A stretch of DNA of 64,000 nucleotides from contig NZ_FPCG01000010.1 of the NCBI RefSeq assembly GCF_900116905.1, positions 1 through 64,000 on the forward strand, read 5' to 3'. Of the stretch, positions 1-8,188 are shown piece by piece (the first letter of the stretch is position 1; every line of letters begins with the position of its first letter). Position numbers and translations under genes: made by a program. A model generated the notes under the pieces. The model was not told the DNA's origin, did not search any database, and worked only from the letters and a program-made list of their open reading frames with translations. The DNA comes from Micrococcus terreus (lineage in GTDB: Bacteria > Actinomycetota > Actinomycetes > Actinomycetales > Micrococcaceae).

Positions 1-313
1 ATAAGGGAGACACGCTGTGAGTCTTTCTGGTGGCTGGTCTGGGACCGGCTGGCAAGGTTGATGCCGGTCGCCTCGTCCTTGGTCGTGACTCAAGACACGC
101 TCGGCCCCTGCGGGTGCCCTGCTAGGGATTTGTCCGTCCAGGGACGGAGCGGCCGGCGTCGTCCTGGCCCACCTCGGTGACCTGATCAGAAGGCTGTCCG
201 CCCTTGCGGGCGTGACTCATCACAGTACTGCCCCGCGGTGACTCCTACCCAGACCGGCACCGGCCGCCAGCGGCCGGATCATCAACCCTGGACTAGGAAG
301 GACCCGAGCCGCT
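1..313 (+). ncRNA. IS110 left-end non-coding region, candidate bridge RNA
   Basis: No convincing gene occupies this stretch. It contains three clean hairpins: TCCGTCC/GGACGGA at 133-148, CGCCC/GGGCG at 199-212, and CCGGCCGC/GCGGCCGG at 260-277, the last ending 36 bases before the recombinase start. In the IS110 group the sequence between the left core and the recombinase gene is transcribed into a bridge RNA whose internal loops base-pair with target and donor DNA. Position, length and structure fit that role here. The loops that would contact DNA cannot be assigned by eye because the flanking target sequence is not in the window on the left. Confidence 0.5.
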
Positions 314-1381
314 ATGACCATAGTCGCCCACGCCCACCCGTTCGTCATCGGAGTCGACACCCACGCCCGCAACCACGTCCTGGCGGTCCTGGCCGCTACC
401 GGTGAAGTCCTCGACACCGGCCAGTTCCCCGCCACGGCCACCGGCATGTCCCGCGCGATCGCCTGGGTGGCACGCCGCACCGAGGGTGATCTGGCCGCGT
501 TGTGGGTGATCGAGGGCGTGGCGTCCTATGGTGCCGGCCTGGCTGCCGCCGTCGCGCAGGCCGGTTATGAGGTGGTCGAAGCCGCCCGGATGAACGCGCG
601 GAGCAACCGGGGTCTGGGCAAATCGGACCCCCTGGACGCGCACCGTATCGCCGCGGCCGTCCTTCCGCTGGACTCCGGGCAGCTGCGCCGGCCACGCCTG
701 GCCGAGGGCGTGCGGGCGGGGCTGCGTGTGCTGGTCGCGGCTCGTGACCACATGAGCGCCGAGCGCACCGCCACCGTGAACGCGCTGATCGCACTGCTGC
801 GCGTCGTCGACCTGGGCCTCGATGCCCGCAAACCAGTGACCCGCACGCAGATCGCCACGGTGGCTCGGTGGCGAACCCGCGACGAAGACCTGGGTACCAC
901 CACCGCTAGGGTTGAGGCTATCCGGTTGGCCAAGCGCGTGGTCGAACTCGACGAGCAGATCACCGCCAACAGCACCCGTATGACCGAGCTCGTCCAGGCC
1001 AGCCAGGCCGCACCACTGCTGGAGAAGACCGGCATCGGGCCAGTGACCGCCGCCATCTGCCTCACCGCGTGGTCCCATCACGGCCGAGTCCGCTCCGAAG
1101 CAGCGTTCGCCGCCCTGGCCGGGGTTAACCCCATCCCGGCGTCCTCGGGGAACACCGTCCGCCACCGACTCAACCGAGGCGGCGACAGGCGACTGAACCG
1201 GGCCTTGCACATCGCGGTGCTCACTCGGATGACCCACGACCCGCAGACCCGTGCCTACGTCGAGCGGCGTCAAGTCCAGGGCCGCACCACCAAAGAGATC
1301 CGTCGCTGCCTGAAACGCTACCTAGCCCGCCAGATTTACCGGATCCTTAACACCACCAACGCAGTCACCAGACCAGCTTGA
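314..1381 (+). CDS. IS110-family DEDD transposase/recombinase
   Basis: A 355-residue recombinase of the usual IS110 length. The N-terminal RuvC-like domain shows the four acidic residues D15 (in GVDTH), E67 (in VIEGV), D105 and D108 (in KSDPLDAHR). The C-terminal Tnp domain has the helix-hairpin-helix-like GIGPVTAA and a serine pair S277/S278 in the PASSG motif, where this family carries its nucleophile. Start ATG follows AGGAAGGACCC, a usable ribosome-binding site. The frame is intact, so the protein is probably active; it would cut and exchange DNA strands under guidance of the bridge RNA from the left end. Confidence 0.93.
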   Translation: MTIVAHAHPFVIGVDTHARNHVLAVLAATGEVLDTGQFPATATGMSRAIAWVARRTEGDLAALWVIEGVASYGAGLAAAVAQAGYEVVEAARMNARSNRGLGKSDPLDAHRIAAAVLPLDSGQLRRPRLAEGVRAGLRVLVAARDHMSAERTATVNALIALLRVVDLGLDARKPVTRTQIATVARWRTRDEDLGTTTARVEAIRLAKRVVELDEQITANSTRMTELVQASQAAPLLEKTGIGPVTAAICLTAWSHHGRVRSEAAFAALAGVNPIPASSGNTVRHRLNRGGDRRLNRALHIAVLTRMTHDPQTRAYVERRQVQGRTTKEIRRCLKRYLARQIYRILNTTNAVTRPA

Positions 1382-1423
1382 CGAACATAGAAGGATCCCT
1401 AGACGCGGCAGGTTCGCTGACAA

Positions 1424-1469
1424 GACGACGGCCGGTCACCTTCTTCTCGGAAGGTGACCGGCCGTCGTC
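1424..1469. terminator. 19-bp perfect hairpin terminator
   Basis: Arms 1424-1442 and 1451-1469 are perfectly complementary over 19 bp with an 8-base loop. It lies directly downstream of the minus-strand fba operon and beside the IS110 right end, so it most likely ends fba-operon transcripts. The right arm contains a full copy of the recurring 14-mer and the left arm its core, so here the repeat itself forms the hairpin. Confidence 0.85.
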
Positions 1470-1473
1470 GGGA
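1460..1473 (-). repeat. Copy of the recurring 14-mer TCCCGACGACGGCC
   Basis: Exact copy on the minus strand, inside the fba-operon terminator. Other exact copies are at 5546, 8810, 17663, 28979, 35447, 44184, 45430 and 46549; copies with one mismatch are at 12842, 17558 and 20621. With about 68% G+C a given 14-mer of this composition is expected far less than once in 49 kb. Confidence 0.9.
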
Positions 1474-1484
1474 TGGTTGTGCTG

Positions 1485-1846
1485 TTACAGGCCGAGCTGC
1501 TGGGCCTGGCGATCCCAGCTGCCCAGCTCGGACTCGAGCTCCTGGCGGCGGTCCACTCGCCGCTCTAGGGAGTCGACCCGGGTCTGGAGGGATTCGACCT
1601 GGCGCAGGGCCTGGTCGCGCTCTGCCTCGACCTCGCGCAGGCGCTTGCGTCCGGAGAGCGCGTTGCGGGAGAGCAGCATGCCCAGGACCACGATGATGGC
1701 GAAGGCGAGGACCGAGACGATGGCGACCTCGCCGATCCAGGAGGTGTCCTGGAACAGCATGTCCTCCAGGTCCATGCCGACGACCGTCACGGAGTCGAGC
1801 ACGTTCAGGGGGTTCAGGTTCAGGGAGTTCAGAGTGGACCCTCCGA

Positions 1847-1850
<4 letters not shown>
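1485..1850 (-). CDS. Small membrane protein with C-terminal coiled coil
   Basis: I do not recognise this 121-residue protein. It has one transmembrane segment (about residues 40-62, IGEVAIVSVLAFAIIVVLG) followed by a charged, heptad-like tail (about 70-115, rich in E, R, Q and L) that should form a cytoplasmic coiled coil. The start is GTG at 1850, overlapping the fba stop as GTGA, so it is translationally coupled to fba; an alternative start is M26. The strong terminator at 1424 follows it, which makes it the last gene of a two-gene unit with fba. The role is unknown. Confidence 0.7.
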
Positions 1851-2869
<1,019 letters not shown>

Positions 2870-3059
2870 GATGTGCTCCTTGCGTGGCGTGCCGAACACA
2901 GGGGCGCTCGGCGTTGAGGCGGACTGCTGCTCGCCGTCCATCCTATCCATGGCAGATGAGGCCGCACGGGTCCGAGGAGGGCGGCGCCGGACACACCCGG
3001 GCCGCTGAGGAGCCTGCCCCACGACCCGGCGATGAACAGTCGGTGAACCTCTAGCCAGG

Positions 3060-3075
3060 TGTGATCCAGATCACT
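3060..3075 (+). promoter_or_regulatory. CRP/GlxR-type binding site
   Basis: TGTGA-TCCAGA-TCACT is a two-half-site match to the cAMP-receptor (CRP/GlxR) consensus TGTGA-N6-TCACA with one mismatch in the last base. It lies about 150 bases upstream of the lipase start and about 190 bases upstream of fba on the other strand, so it could control either. Being a regulator site is inferred from the motif only. Confidence 0.55.
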
Positions 3076-3082
3076 TAGCATC

Positions 3083-3107
3083 TACTGGTCGGTACAACTC
3101 ACCAGTA
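3083..3107. promoter_or_regulatory. Inverted repeat, candidate operator of the lipase gene
   Basis: TACTGGT and ACCAGTA form a perfect 7-bp inverted repeat with an 11-base spacer, placed 8 bases after the CRP-like site. The half-sites resemble those bound by FadR-type regulators, but the spacing is longer than in classical FadR operators. It lies in the 355-base gene-free gap (2870-3225) between fba and the lipase gene, which otherwise holds only the divergent promoters. Confidence 0.4.
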
Positions 3108-3225
3108 ACTCCGACCGCCGTCTCGCCTCACCCGGGCAGCCTCACCCCGCTCGGCTGCGCACCACGACGCAGCACCGCCCCCACTGCCCCGCACCGCACG
3201 GATGCGTTCGTGGACAGGAGTCGAC

Positions 3226-4665
3226 ATGACCACCACCCCACCCGCCGGCAGCACGCCTGCCGCCCATTCCCCCTCCGTCTCACCCGCGCCCAGCGAGGCC
3301 GGACCTGTCCGCCGCCGGATGCGCGCCGCCGTCGGGATCATCCCGGCCGTGGCACTGGGCCTGACCGCGGCACTGATGGGAGCCCCCGCCCACGCTGCGC
3401 CGGTCAGCCCCGCCGGCACGATGACTGTGACCGCGTCCGGCACCTCCGAGTCCACCGTGGAGGATGCGGTGGGAGACGACCAGGCCCTGGAGCGCGGCGC
3501 CGCGCAGGCGGAGATCGCCGAGACCACGGACACCGGCTTCTACGATTCCCCGGCCACCATCCCCACCACGCCGGGCACGCTGATCCGCTCCGAGAAGACC
3601 GAGTTCTACCTGGACCCCATCAAACTGATCAAGTACCCGGCCACCGCCACCAAGGTGCTCTACTCCTCCACCAACCGCGCCGGTGAGCCCACCGTGGTCA
3701 GCGGCACCGTGCTGACCCCCACCAAGGCGTGGACCGGCAAGGGCACCCGACCGGTGATCGCGTACGCCCCGGGCACCCAGGGGATCGGCGACCACTGTGC
3801 TCCGTCCCGCACACTCTCCGTGGGCATGCAGTACGAGGGGATCGGCGTGTCCGACCTGCTCAACGCCGGGTACGCCGTGGTCATGACCGACTACGCCGGA
3901 CTGGGCACCGAGGGCATCCACACCTACCTGGTGCGCGAGGACCAGGGCAACGCCGTGCTGGACTCCGTGCGCGCGGCCGCCCAGGTCCCCGGCACCCAGG
4001 TGACGCCGGACAGCCGGATCGCCCTGGCCGGGTACTCCCAAGGTGGTGGCGCCTCCGCGGCCGCCGCCGAGCTGGCCGGGTCCTACGCACCGGAGCTGGA
4101 CGTCCAGGGCGCCTACGTGGGAGCGGCTCCGGCCGACCTGACCGCGGTGGGCCAGAACATCGACGGCACGCTCTACTCCGAGTTCCTGCTCTACGGGATC
4201 GCCGGGCTGATGGAGGCGTACAGCCTGGATCCGTCCACGGTGCTGAACGAGGCCGGCATGGTCAAGCACGCCGAGGCGCAGGAGAACTGCACGATCGACG
4301 GTGTGCTCAAGCACTCGTTCATCAAGTCCGCCGGGCTCACCCACACCGGGGAGACCTTCGCGCAGACCATGACCTCGGACCCGCAGATGAAGGCGATCGT
4401 GCAGGAGCAGTCCCTGGGCGCTGCGGGCAACGCCCCGGACTTCCCGGTGATGGTGGCCAGCTCGCTGACCGACGACGTCATCCCCTACACCGTCTCCCGC
4501 ACCCTGGCCCAGCAGTGGTGCAAGCAGGGAACCGAGGTCCGGTTCGACACCATCCTGACCCCCACCCACTTGGGCGGCTACGTGGCCGGACTGCCGCGCA
4601 TGCAGTCCTACCTGTGGGCCACGTTCAACAATGTGGACACGCTCAACGCCTGCTGGCGGCTCTGA
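3226..4665 (+). CDS. Secreted lipase/esterase of the secretory lipase (LIP) family
   Basis: A 479-residue alpha/beta hydrolase, probably exported and acting on triacylglycerols or other esters outside the cell. The N-terminus has a long n-region, then RRRMRAAVG and a hydrophobic core ending in APAHA-AP, a signal-peptidase I site near residue 53. The catalytic triad is readable: S271 in GYSQG, D416 or D417 in SSLTDDVIPY and H448 in THLGGY. ATG 3226 (MTTTPPAG) is preferred to the in-frame ATG 24 bases upstream because AGGAG sits 5 bases before it. The upstream gap carries a CRP-like site and an inverted repeat, suggesting carbon-source control. Exact substrate is unknown. Confidence 0.85.
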   Translation: MTTTPPAGSTPAAHSPSVSPAPSEAGPVRRRMRAAVGIIPAVALGLTAALMGAPAHAAPVSPAGTMTVTASGTSESTVEDAVGDDQALERGAAQAEIAETTDTGFYDSPATIPTTPGTLIRSEKTEFYLDPIKLIKYPATATKVLYSSTNRAGEPTVVSGTVLTPTKAWTGKGTRPVIAYAPGTQGIGDHCAPSRTLSVGMQYEGIGVSDLLNAGYAVVMTDYAGLGTEGIHTYLVREDQGNAVLDSVRAAAQVPGTQVTPDSRIALAGYSQGGGASAAAAELAGSYAPELDVQGAYVGAAPADLTAVGQNIDGTLYSEFLLYGIAGLMEAYSLDPSTVLNEAGMVKHAEAQENCTIDGVLKHSFIKSAGLTHTGETFAQTMTSDPQMKAIVQEQSLGAAGNAPDFPVMVASSLTDDVIPYTVSRTLAQQWCKQGTEVRFDTILTPTHLGGYVAGLPRMQSYLWATFNNVDTLNACWRL

Positions 4666-4683
4666 GGCTGCGCCGCTGAACGC

Positions 4684-4708
4684 CTGAGCGCCTGCAGCTT
4701 CAGCTCAG
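4684..4708. terminator. Weak hairpin between convergent lipase and trmH genes
   Basis: CTGAGC and GCTCAG pair over 6 bp with a 13-base loop in the 50-base gap between two converging genes. It is the only structure in the gap, and it may end both transcripts, but the stem is short. Confidence 0.35.
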
Positions 4709-4715
4709 AAGCGCG

Positions 4716-5417
4716 TCACCCCTGGGTCCGCTGGCCGAACACGTGCTGGCGGACCCAGGCATGCATGGCGATCCCCGCGGCCACACCGGCGTTGATGGAC
4801 CGGGTGGAGCCGAACTGCGCAATGGACAGCGTGGCCTGCGTGGCGGCGTGGACCTCCTCGCTCAGCCCCGGCCCTTCCTGACCGAACACCAGCACGCACC
4901 GCTCCGGCAGCTCGTAGGTCTCCAGCGGGACCGAGTCCGGGAAGATGTCCACCCCGATCACCGCCACCCCCTCGGCCTGCGCCCACGCCGTGAACTCCTC
5001 CACCGTGGGGTGATGGTGCACGTGCAGGTAGCGGTCGGTCACCATGGCCCCGCGCCGGTTCCAGCGCCGCCGCCCGATGATGTGCACCCCCGCGGCGTTG
5101 AACGCGTTGGCCGTGCGCACCACGGTCCCGATGTTCAGATCGTGCTGCCAGTTCTCGATCGCCACGTGGAACGGATGCCGCCGGGTGTCCAGCTCGGCCA
5201 CGATCGCCTCCAGTCGCCAGTACCGGAACTCATCGCCCACATTCCGCCGGTCCCCGTCCCGCAGCAGGTCCGGGTCCCAGTGCTCACCCTGGGGCCACTC
5301 TCCCTCCCAGGGCCCGACGCCGACCGGCCGGTCCGCAGTCGCCTCGCCTTCCAGCGAGCGCGCGTCGCGCTCGGGGGTGGGATCCGTGGGTCCGGTGGAC
5401 CCAGTGGGTCCGGTCAT
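4716..5417 (-). CDS. TrmH-family (SPOUT) RNA 2'-O-methyltransferase
   Basis: A 233-residue SpoU/TrmH-type RNA methyltransferase that would transfer a methyl group from S-adenosylmethionine to a ribose 2'-OH of tRNA or rRNA. Family motifs are visible: HDLNIGTVVRTANAF (motif 1 with its N and R), VFGQEGPGLS (motif 2) and QFGSTRSINAGVAAGIAMH (motif 3), together forming the SPOUT knot. The N-terminal 60 residues are acidic and poorly conserved. The ATG at 5417 overlaps the stop of the upstream small membrane protein as ATGA. The RNA position modified cannot be told from sequence. Confidence 0.9.
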   Translation of the reverse strand: MTGPTGSTGPTDPTPERDARSLEGEATADRPVGVGPWEGEWPQGEHWDPDLLRDGDRRNVGDEFRYWRLEAIVAELDTRRHPFHVAIENWQHDLNIGTVVRTANAFNAAGVHIIGRRRWNRRGAMVTDRYLHVHHHPTVEEFTAWAQAEGVAVIGVDIFPDSVPLETYELPERCVLVFGQEGPGLSEEVHAATQATLSIAQFGSTRSINAGVAAGIAMHAWVRQHVFGQRTQG

Positions 5418-5749
5418 CGCCGGTCGGCCACGGCCCAGGAGGCCGCCGCCGATGCCGCGGCCACCGTCAGCACTGCGGGCCAGGGACCGATCCTCTTCGC
5501 CAAGGGATGCGAGGCACCGAAGCCGCCGAGGTAGACCAAGGCGAGGGCCGTCGTCGGGACGGGCCCGGTCTTGGCCAGCCAGGTCCGGCCGGCGTAGGCA
5601 CCTGCCGCCGCGAGGACTGCGCCGCCCAGCGGGCGGATCCCGGTCTCCCGGGCGGTGACGTAGCCGCCGATCAGGCCGAGCGCGGCGATCGGTGCGGTGG
5701 TGACGTCTTCGGCGGACTTCGCGGACTGGAGGAGTGCGGAGAGGCTCAT
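5414..5749 (-). CDS. Small alanine-rich membrane protein, conserved hypothetical
   Basis: A 111-residue hydrophobic protein with about three membrane segments (around residues 17-28, 35-60 and 85-108). I do not know its function. ATG 5749 (MSLSALL) is chosen; ATG 5755, two codons upstream, is also possible, and neither has a clear ribosome-binding site. It overlaps trmH by ATGA and is transcribed divergently from corA, whose start is 49 bases away. The second segment's loop (GPVPTTALAL) is encoded by an exact copy of the recurring 14-mer. Confidence 0.7.
   Translation of the reverse strand: MSLSALLQSAKSAEDVTTAPIAALGLIGGYVTARETGIRPLGGAVLAAAGAYAGRTWLAKTGPVPTTALALVYLGGFGASHPLAKRIGPWPAVLTVAAASAAASWAVADRR
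5546..5559 (-). repeat. Copy of the recurring 14-mer
   Basis: Exact copy inside the small membrane protein gene, read in the frame that gives P-T-T-A. Confidence 0.9.
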
Positions 5750-5797
5750 GCGCATGACGGTACCGCTTGGGAGCGCGCGGCACGCGAGAATGAGGGT

Positions 5798-6847
5798 GTG
5801 ACGATCATCGACAACGCCATCTACCGCGACGGCAAGCGCATCCTGGCCCCCACCACTCTGGAGGAGACCTTCGAGGCCGCGCAGGAGACGGGCGGGATGG
5901 CGTGGATCGGGCTCTACCGCCCGGACGAGGCCGAGTTCCGCGAGGTGGCCGAGGAGCTGGGGCTGCATGAGCTGGCGGTGGAGGACGCGCTGGCCGGATC
6001 CCAGCGGGCCAAGCACGAGCACTACGGTGAGGACCGCTTCCTGGTGCTGATCCCCGCACGGTACATCGACGCCACCGAGACCGTGGAGTTCGGCGAGCTG
6101 GCCGTGTTCATGGGCCCGCACCACGTGATCACCGTCCGGCACGCCCAGGAGCCGGATCTGGCCCAGGTGCGGCGGAAGCTGGAGCAGGACGATCCCGAGC
6201 AGCTGGCCATGGGGCCGGCCGGGGTGGTGCACGCCATCCTGGACCGGGTGGTGGATGACTACTACCCGGTGGCGGACGGGCTGGACAATGACGTCTCCGA
6301 GATCGAGGACCAGATCTTCTCCGGGGACGGGGAGGTCACCCGCCGCATCTATGAGCTCTCCCGCGAGGTGCTCAACTTCCAGCGGGCTATCCGCTCCCTG
6401 CCGGCGATGGTGGAGGACATGATGGTCCGGGCCGGCTGGGACCAGCACGGCGGGGACCGCACCACGGATGCGCCGGAGCCCTCGGACGAGGACACCGATC
6501 AGGTGGAGCTGGTGCGCCGCCTGCGGGATGTGCGCGATCACGCCCTGCAGCTCAACGACCGCGTGGCCGCCATGCGCGCCATGCTGGAGAACGCCTTGGA
6601 GCTGGACTCCACGCTGGCCTCCAAGCGGCTGGCGGAGGTCTCCGTGGCTCAGAACGAGCAGGTCAAGCGGATCTCCTCGTGGGCGGCCATCATCTTCGCC
6701 CCGCAGCTGGTCGGCTCCATCTACGGCATGAACTTCACGCACATGCCCGAGCTGCACTGGGTGTTCGGCTACCCCATGGCCCTGGCGCTGATGCTCGGCG
6801 TGGCCCTGACGCTGTTCATCCTGTTCCGCCGCAACGACTGGCTCTGA
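5798..6847 (+). CDS. corA: CorA-family magnesium/cobalt transporter
   Basis: A 349-residue CorA-type divalent cation channel of the inner membrane. It has the long acidic cytoplasmic domain and two C-terminal transmembrane helices; the first ends in the signature YGMN (GMN selectivity motif) and the protein ends in the basic RRNDWL tail typical of the family. GTG 5798 is chosen because homologues begin with a short TIIDNAIY-like strand here. GAGAAT lies 6 bases before it, so the mRNA may be leaderless. It converges on the PqqD-like gene. Confidence 0.92.
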   Translation: MTIIDNAIYRDGKRILAPTTLEETFEAAQETGGMAWIGLYRPDEAEFREVAEELGLHELAVEDALAGSQRAKHEHYGEDRFLVLIPARYIDATETVEFGELAVFMGPHHVITVRHAQEPDLAQVRRKLEQDDPEQLAMGPAGVVHAILDRVVDDYYPVADGLDNDVSEIEDQIFSGDGEVTRRIYELSREVLNFQRAIRSLPAMVEDMMVRAGWDQHGGDRTTDAPEPSDEDTDQVELVRRLRDVRDHALQLNDRVAAMRAMLENALELDSTLASKRLAEVSVAQNEQVKRISSWAAIIFAPQLVGSIYGMNFTHMPELHWVFGYPMALALMLGVALTLFILFRRNDWL

Positions 6848-6864
6848 GCCGCTCCGGTCAGAGC
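6841..6864. terminator. Hairpin spanning the ends of corA and the PqqD-like gene
   Basis: GCTCTGA (6841-6847) and TCAGAGC (6858-6864) pair over 7 bp with a 10-base loop. The stem contains both stop codons of the converging genes, so it could serve as a bidirectional terminator. Confidence 0.5.
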
Positions 6865-7139
6865 AGTTCCACCAGACCCTGTTCGGCCAGGTCAGCGGCC
6901 ATGTCCAGCACCTGCTGCTCCAGCACGACGACGTCCACCCCGGTCTCCTGCGCCAGCTCGGCAGCCAGCTGGCTGGCTCCCAGGGCGGGCTCCTCGGCTG
7001 CGGGGAGGCGATGCCAGATCACCTCACTGGCGCCCTGGAGGACCACCGCTCGTCCAGCGGGGACGTGGGCGACCACGGTGCAGACGGGGTCATCCACCAG
7101 CACCTGGGCCACCGGGTGGGTTCTGCGCAGGGCGGTCAT
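6858..7139 (-). CDS. PqqD-like (RRE-fold) protein
   Basis: A 93-residue protein with the PqqD/RiPP-recognition-element pattern: an N-terminal beta-strand region with VAQVLVDDPVCTVVAHVP, then AVVLQGASEVIWHRL, where the W and the preceding hydrophobic residues match the family, and a helical second half ending in DMAADLAEQGLVELL. PqqD-type proteins bind leader peptides of ribosomally made natural products and hand them to a modifying enzyme. Its ATG overlaps the stop of the nucleotidyltransferase gene upstream as ATGA. No radical-SAM, protease or cyclase gene is nearby, so the pathway is incomplete or uses proteins encoded elsewhere. Confidence 0.7.
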   Translation of the reverse strand: MTALRRTHPVAQVLVDDPVCTVVAHVPAGRAVVLQGASEVIWHRLPAAEEPALGASQLAAELAQETGVDVVVLEQQVLDMAADLAEQGLVELL

Positions 7140-8056
7140 GAGCGGGGTCCTCTCCTGCGGTGGGTGAGACGGGAAGTCAGGTCGGTGACGAGCTGCCGGC
7201 GCAGCCCGCCCAGCCCCCTCGTCCAGCGCGAGGACAGGTCCTGCAGGACGTCCTGGGCGGTCGGTTCGCGGTGCAGGCTCAGGCGCAGGTGGTCCAGGTT
7301 GGGGGTGGCCGCATAGGCGATCAGCTCGGCGCGCTTGAGCCAGCTCTGTTCGGTCTGCAGACGGGCCTTGAGCAGGGCAATGCCGCTGGCGTTGGTGCGC
7401 ACGGCCTTCCACAGGGGGTATTCGGGGTGGTCCGTGAAGAGCTCGAGCCGGTCCGTGGCGGCCGCCCAGGCCACATCGGCCTTCCAGCTGGAGGCGATGC
7501 CGCGCAGGTGCAGGCGCTGCTCCTCAGTGAGCTGGGCACGGATGTGGTCCACGTCCGGCTGACGCGTGGCCCCGCTGCGGGCCTCATGCAGGATGATCAC
7601 CGCCATCTGGTGGTCGGCGGAGGGGACGGCACAGGGGTACTCGGCGATCTGCACCGTCTTGTGCTCTGCCCAGACGTTCTCGAACGCCTCCTCCGGCGGG
7701 AGCCCGACCCCGGGGACCACTCGGTGGATGTCCACATAGCTCCAGGTCGGGTGGTGGGAGACGGCCGCGTGCTCGAAGATCGAGCCGGACCGGAAGCTGG
7801 TCAGCGGCTTCCAGTCGTGCTCGGCGAGCGCCTGGATCAGCCGGTCGACCTGACTGGGACGGACCCAGATGTCCACGTCGGTGCTGGCACGCCCTTCGCG
7901 GTACAACCCTTGATCGACGGCATAGCCCTTGATGTGGACCAGATCGACGCCGACCTGGTCAGCGACCCCTTGGACCATGGCATGGCCGAGTCGAATGCGC
8001 GCCTCGAGCGGGATGCCCGACTCCGGCCGCTCACGCTGATCACTGGGGATGTCCAT
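7136..8056 (-). CDS. Nucleotidyltransferase-family protein (NTP_transf_5-like)
   Basis: A 306-residue protein of the uncharacterised nucleotidyltransferase family seen beside lasso-peptide and polysaccharide genes. The polymerase-beta-type active site is readable as HIKGYAVDQGLY followed by STDVDIWV, where the two aspartates bind metal, and a third acidic site is likely in WSYVDIHRV. It would transfer a nucleotide or another phosphorylated group to an unknown acceptor. It is the first gene of a two-gene unit with the PqqD-like protein (ATGA overlap), a pairing that argues for a shared peptide-modifying role. The start at 8056 lacks a good ribosome-binding site. Confidence 0.7.
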   Translation of the reverse strand: MDIPSDQRERPESGIPLEARIRLGHAMVQGVADQVGVDLVHIKGYAVDQGLYREGRASTDVDIWVRPSQVDRLIQALAEHDWKPLTSFRSGSIFEHAAVSHHPTWSYVDIHRVVPGVGLPPEEAFENVWAEHKTVQIAEYPCAVPSADHQMAVIILHEARSGATRQPDVDHIRAQLTEEQRLHLRGIASSWKADVAWAAATDRLELFTDHPEYPLWKAVRTNASGIALLKARLQTEQSWLKRAELIAYAATPNLDHLRLSLHREPTAQDVLQDLSSRWTRGLGGLRRQLVTDLTSRLTHRRRGPRS

Positions 8057-8188
8057 GACCCATACTCTCGCAAATCAGCATCCAGATGCGCGCCCTGCTG
8101 AGCGGGCGGTTCTCTCCGCAGAGGCCCCTGACGTCAGGCACCGTCCCCAGCGGGTGGGAACCGTCAGCGTTCATGCACTGCCCGGAGG

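Larger units (their letters stand above)
1..1405 (+). mobile_element. IS110-family insertion sequence, nearly complete
   Basis: The element consists of a roughly 300-base non-coding left part, one DEDD recombinase gene and a very short right part. The left-heavy layout is that of the IS110 group rather than the IS1111 group, and IS110 elements lack terminal inverted repeats, so none is expected. The right end probably lies in the AT-richer stretch after the stop codon (about 1382-1405), just before the terminator at 1424. The left end is at or just outside base 1; I could not identify the core dinucleotide, so both ends are approximate. The element carries no copy of the genome's common 14-mer, in keeping with mobile DNA. 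Confidence 0.75.

Noticed and set aside
5414-6757. Long minus-strand frame antisense to corA
   Set aside because: Only the final 111 codons (from ATG 5749) have hydrophobic protein character; the rest is shadow of corA.
8040-8174. Small minus-strand frame (44 codons, starting MNADGSHPLG) just upstream of the nucleotidyltransferase gene, a possible RiPP precursor
   Set aside because: No ribosome-binding site, no recognisable leader or core motif, and its 3' end overlaps the nucleotidyltransferase start; it may be chance.
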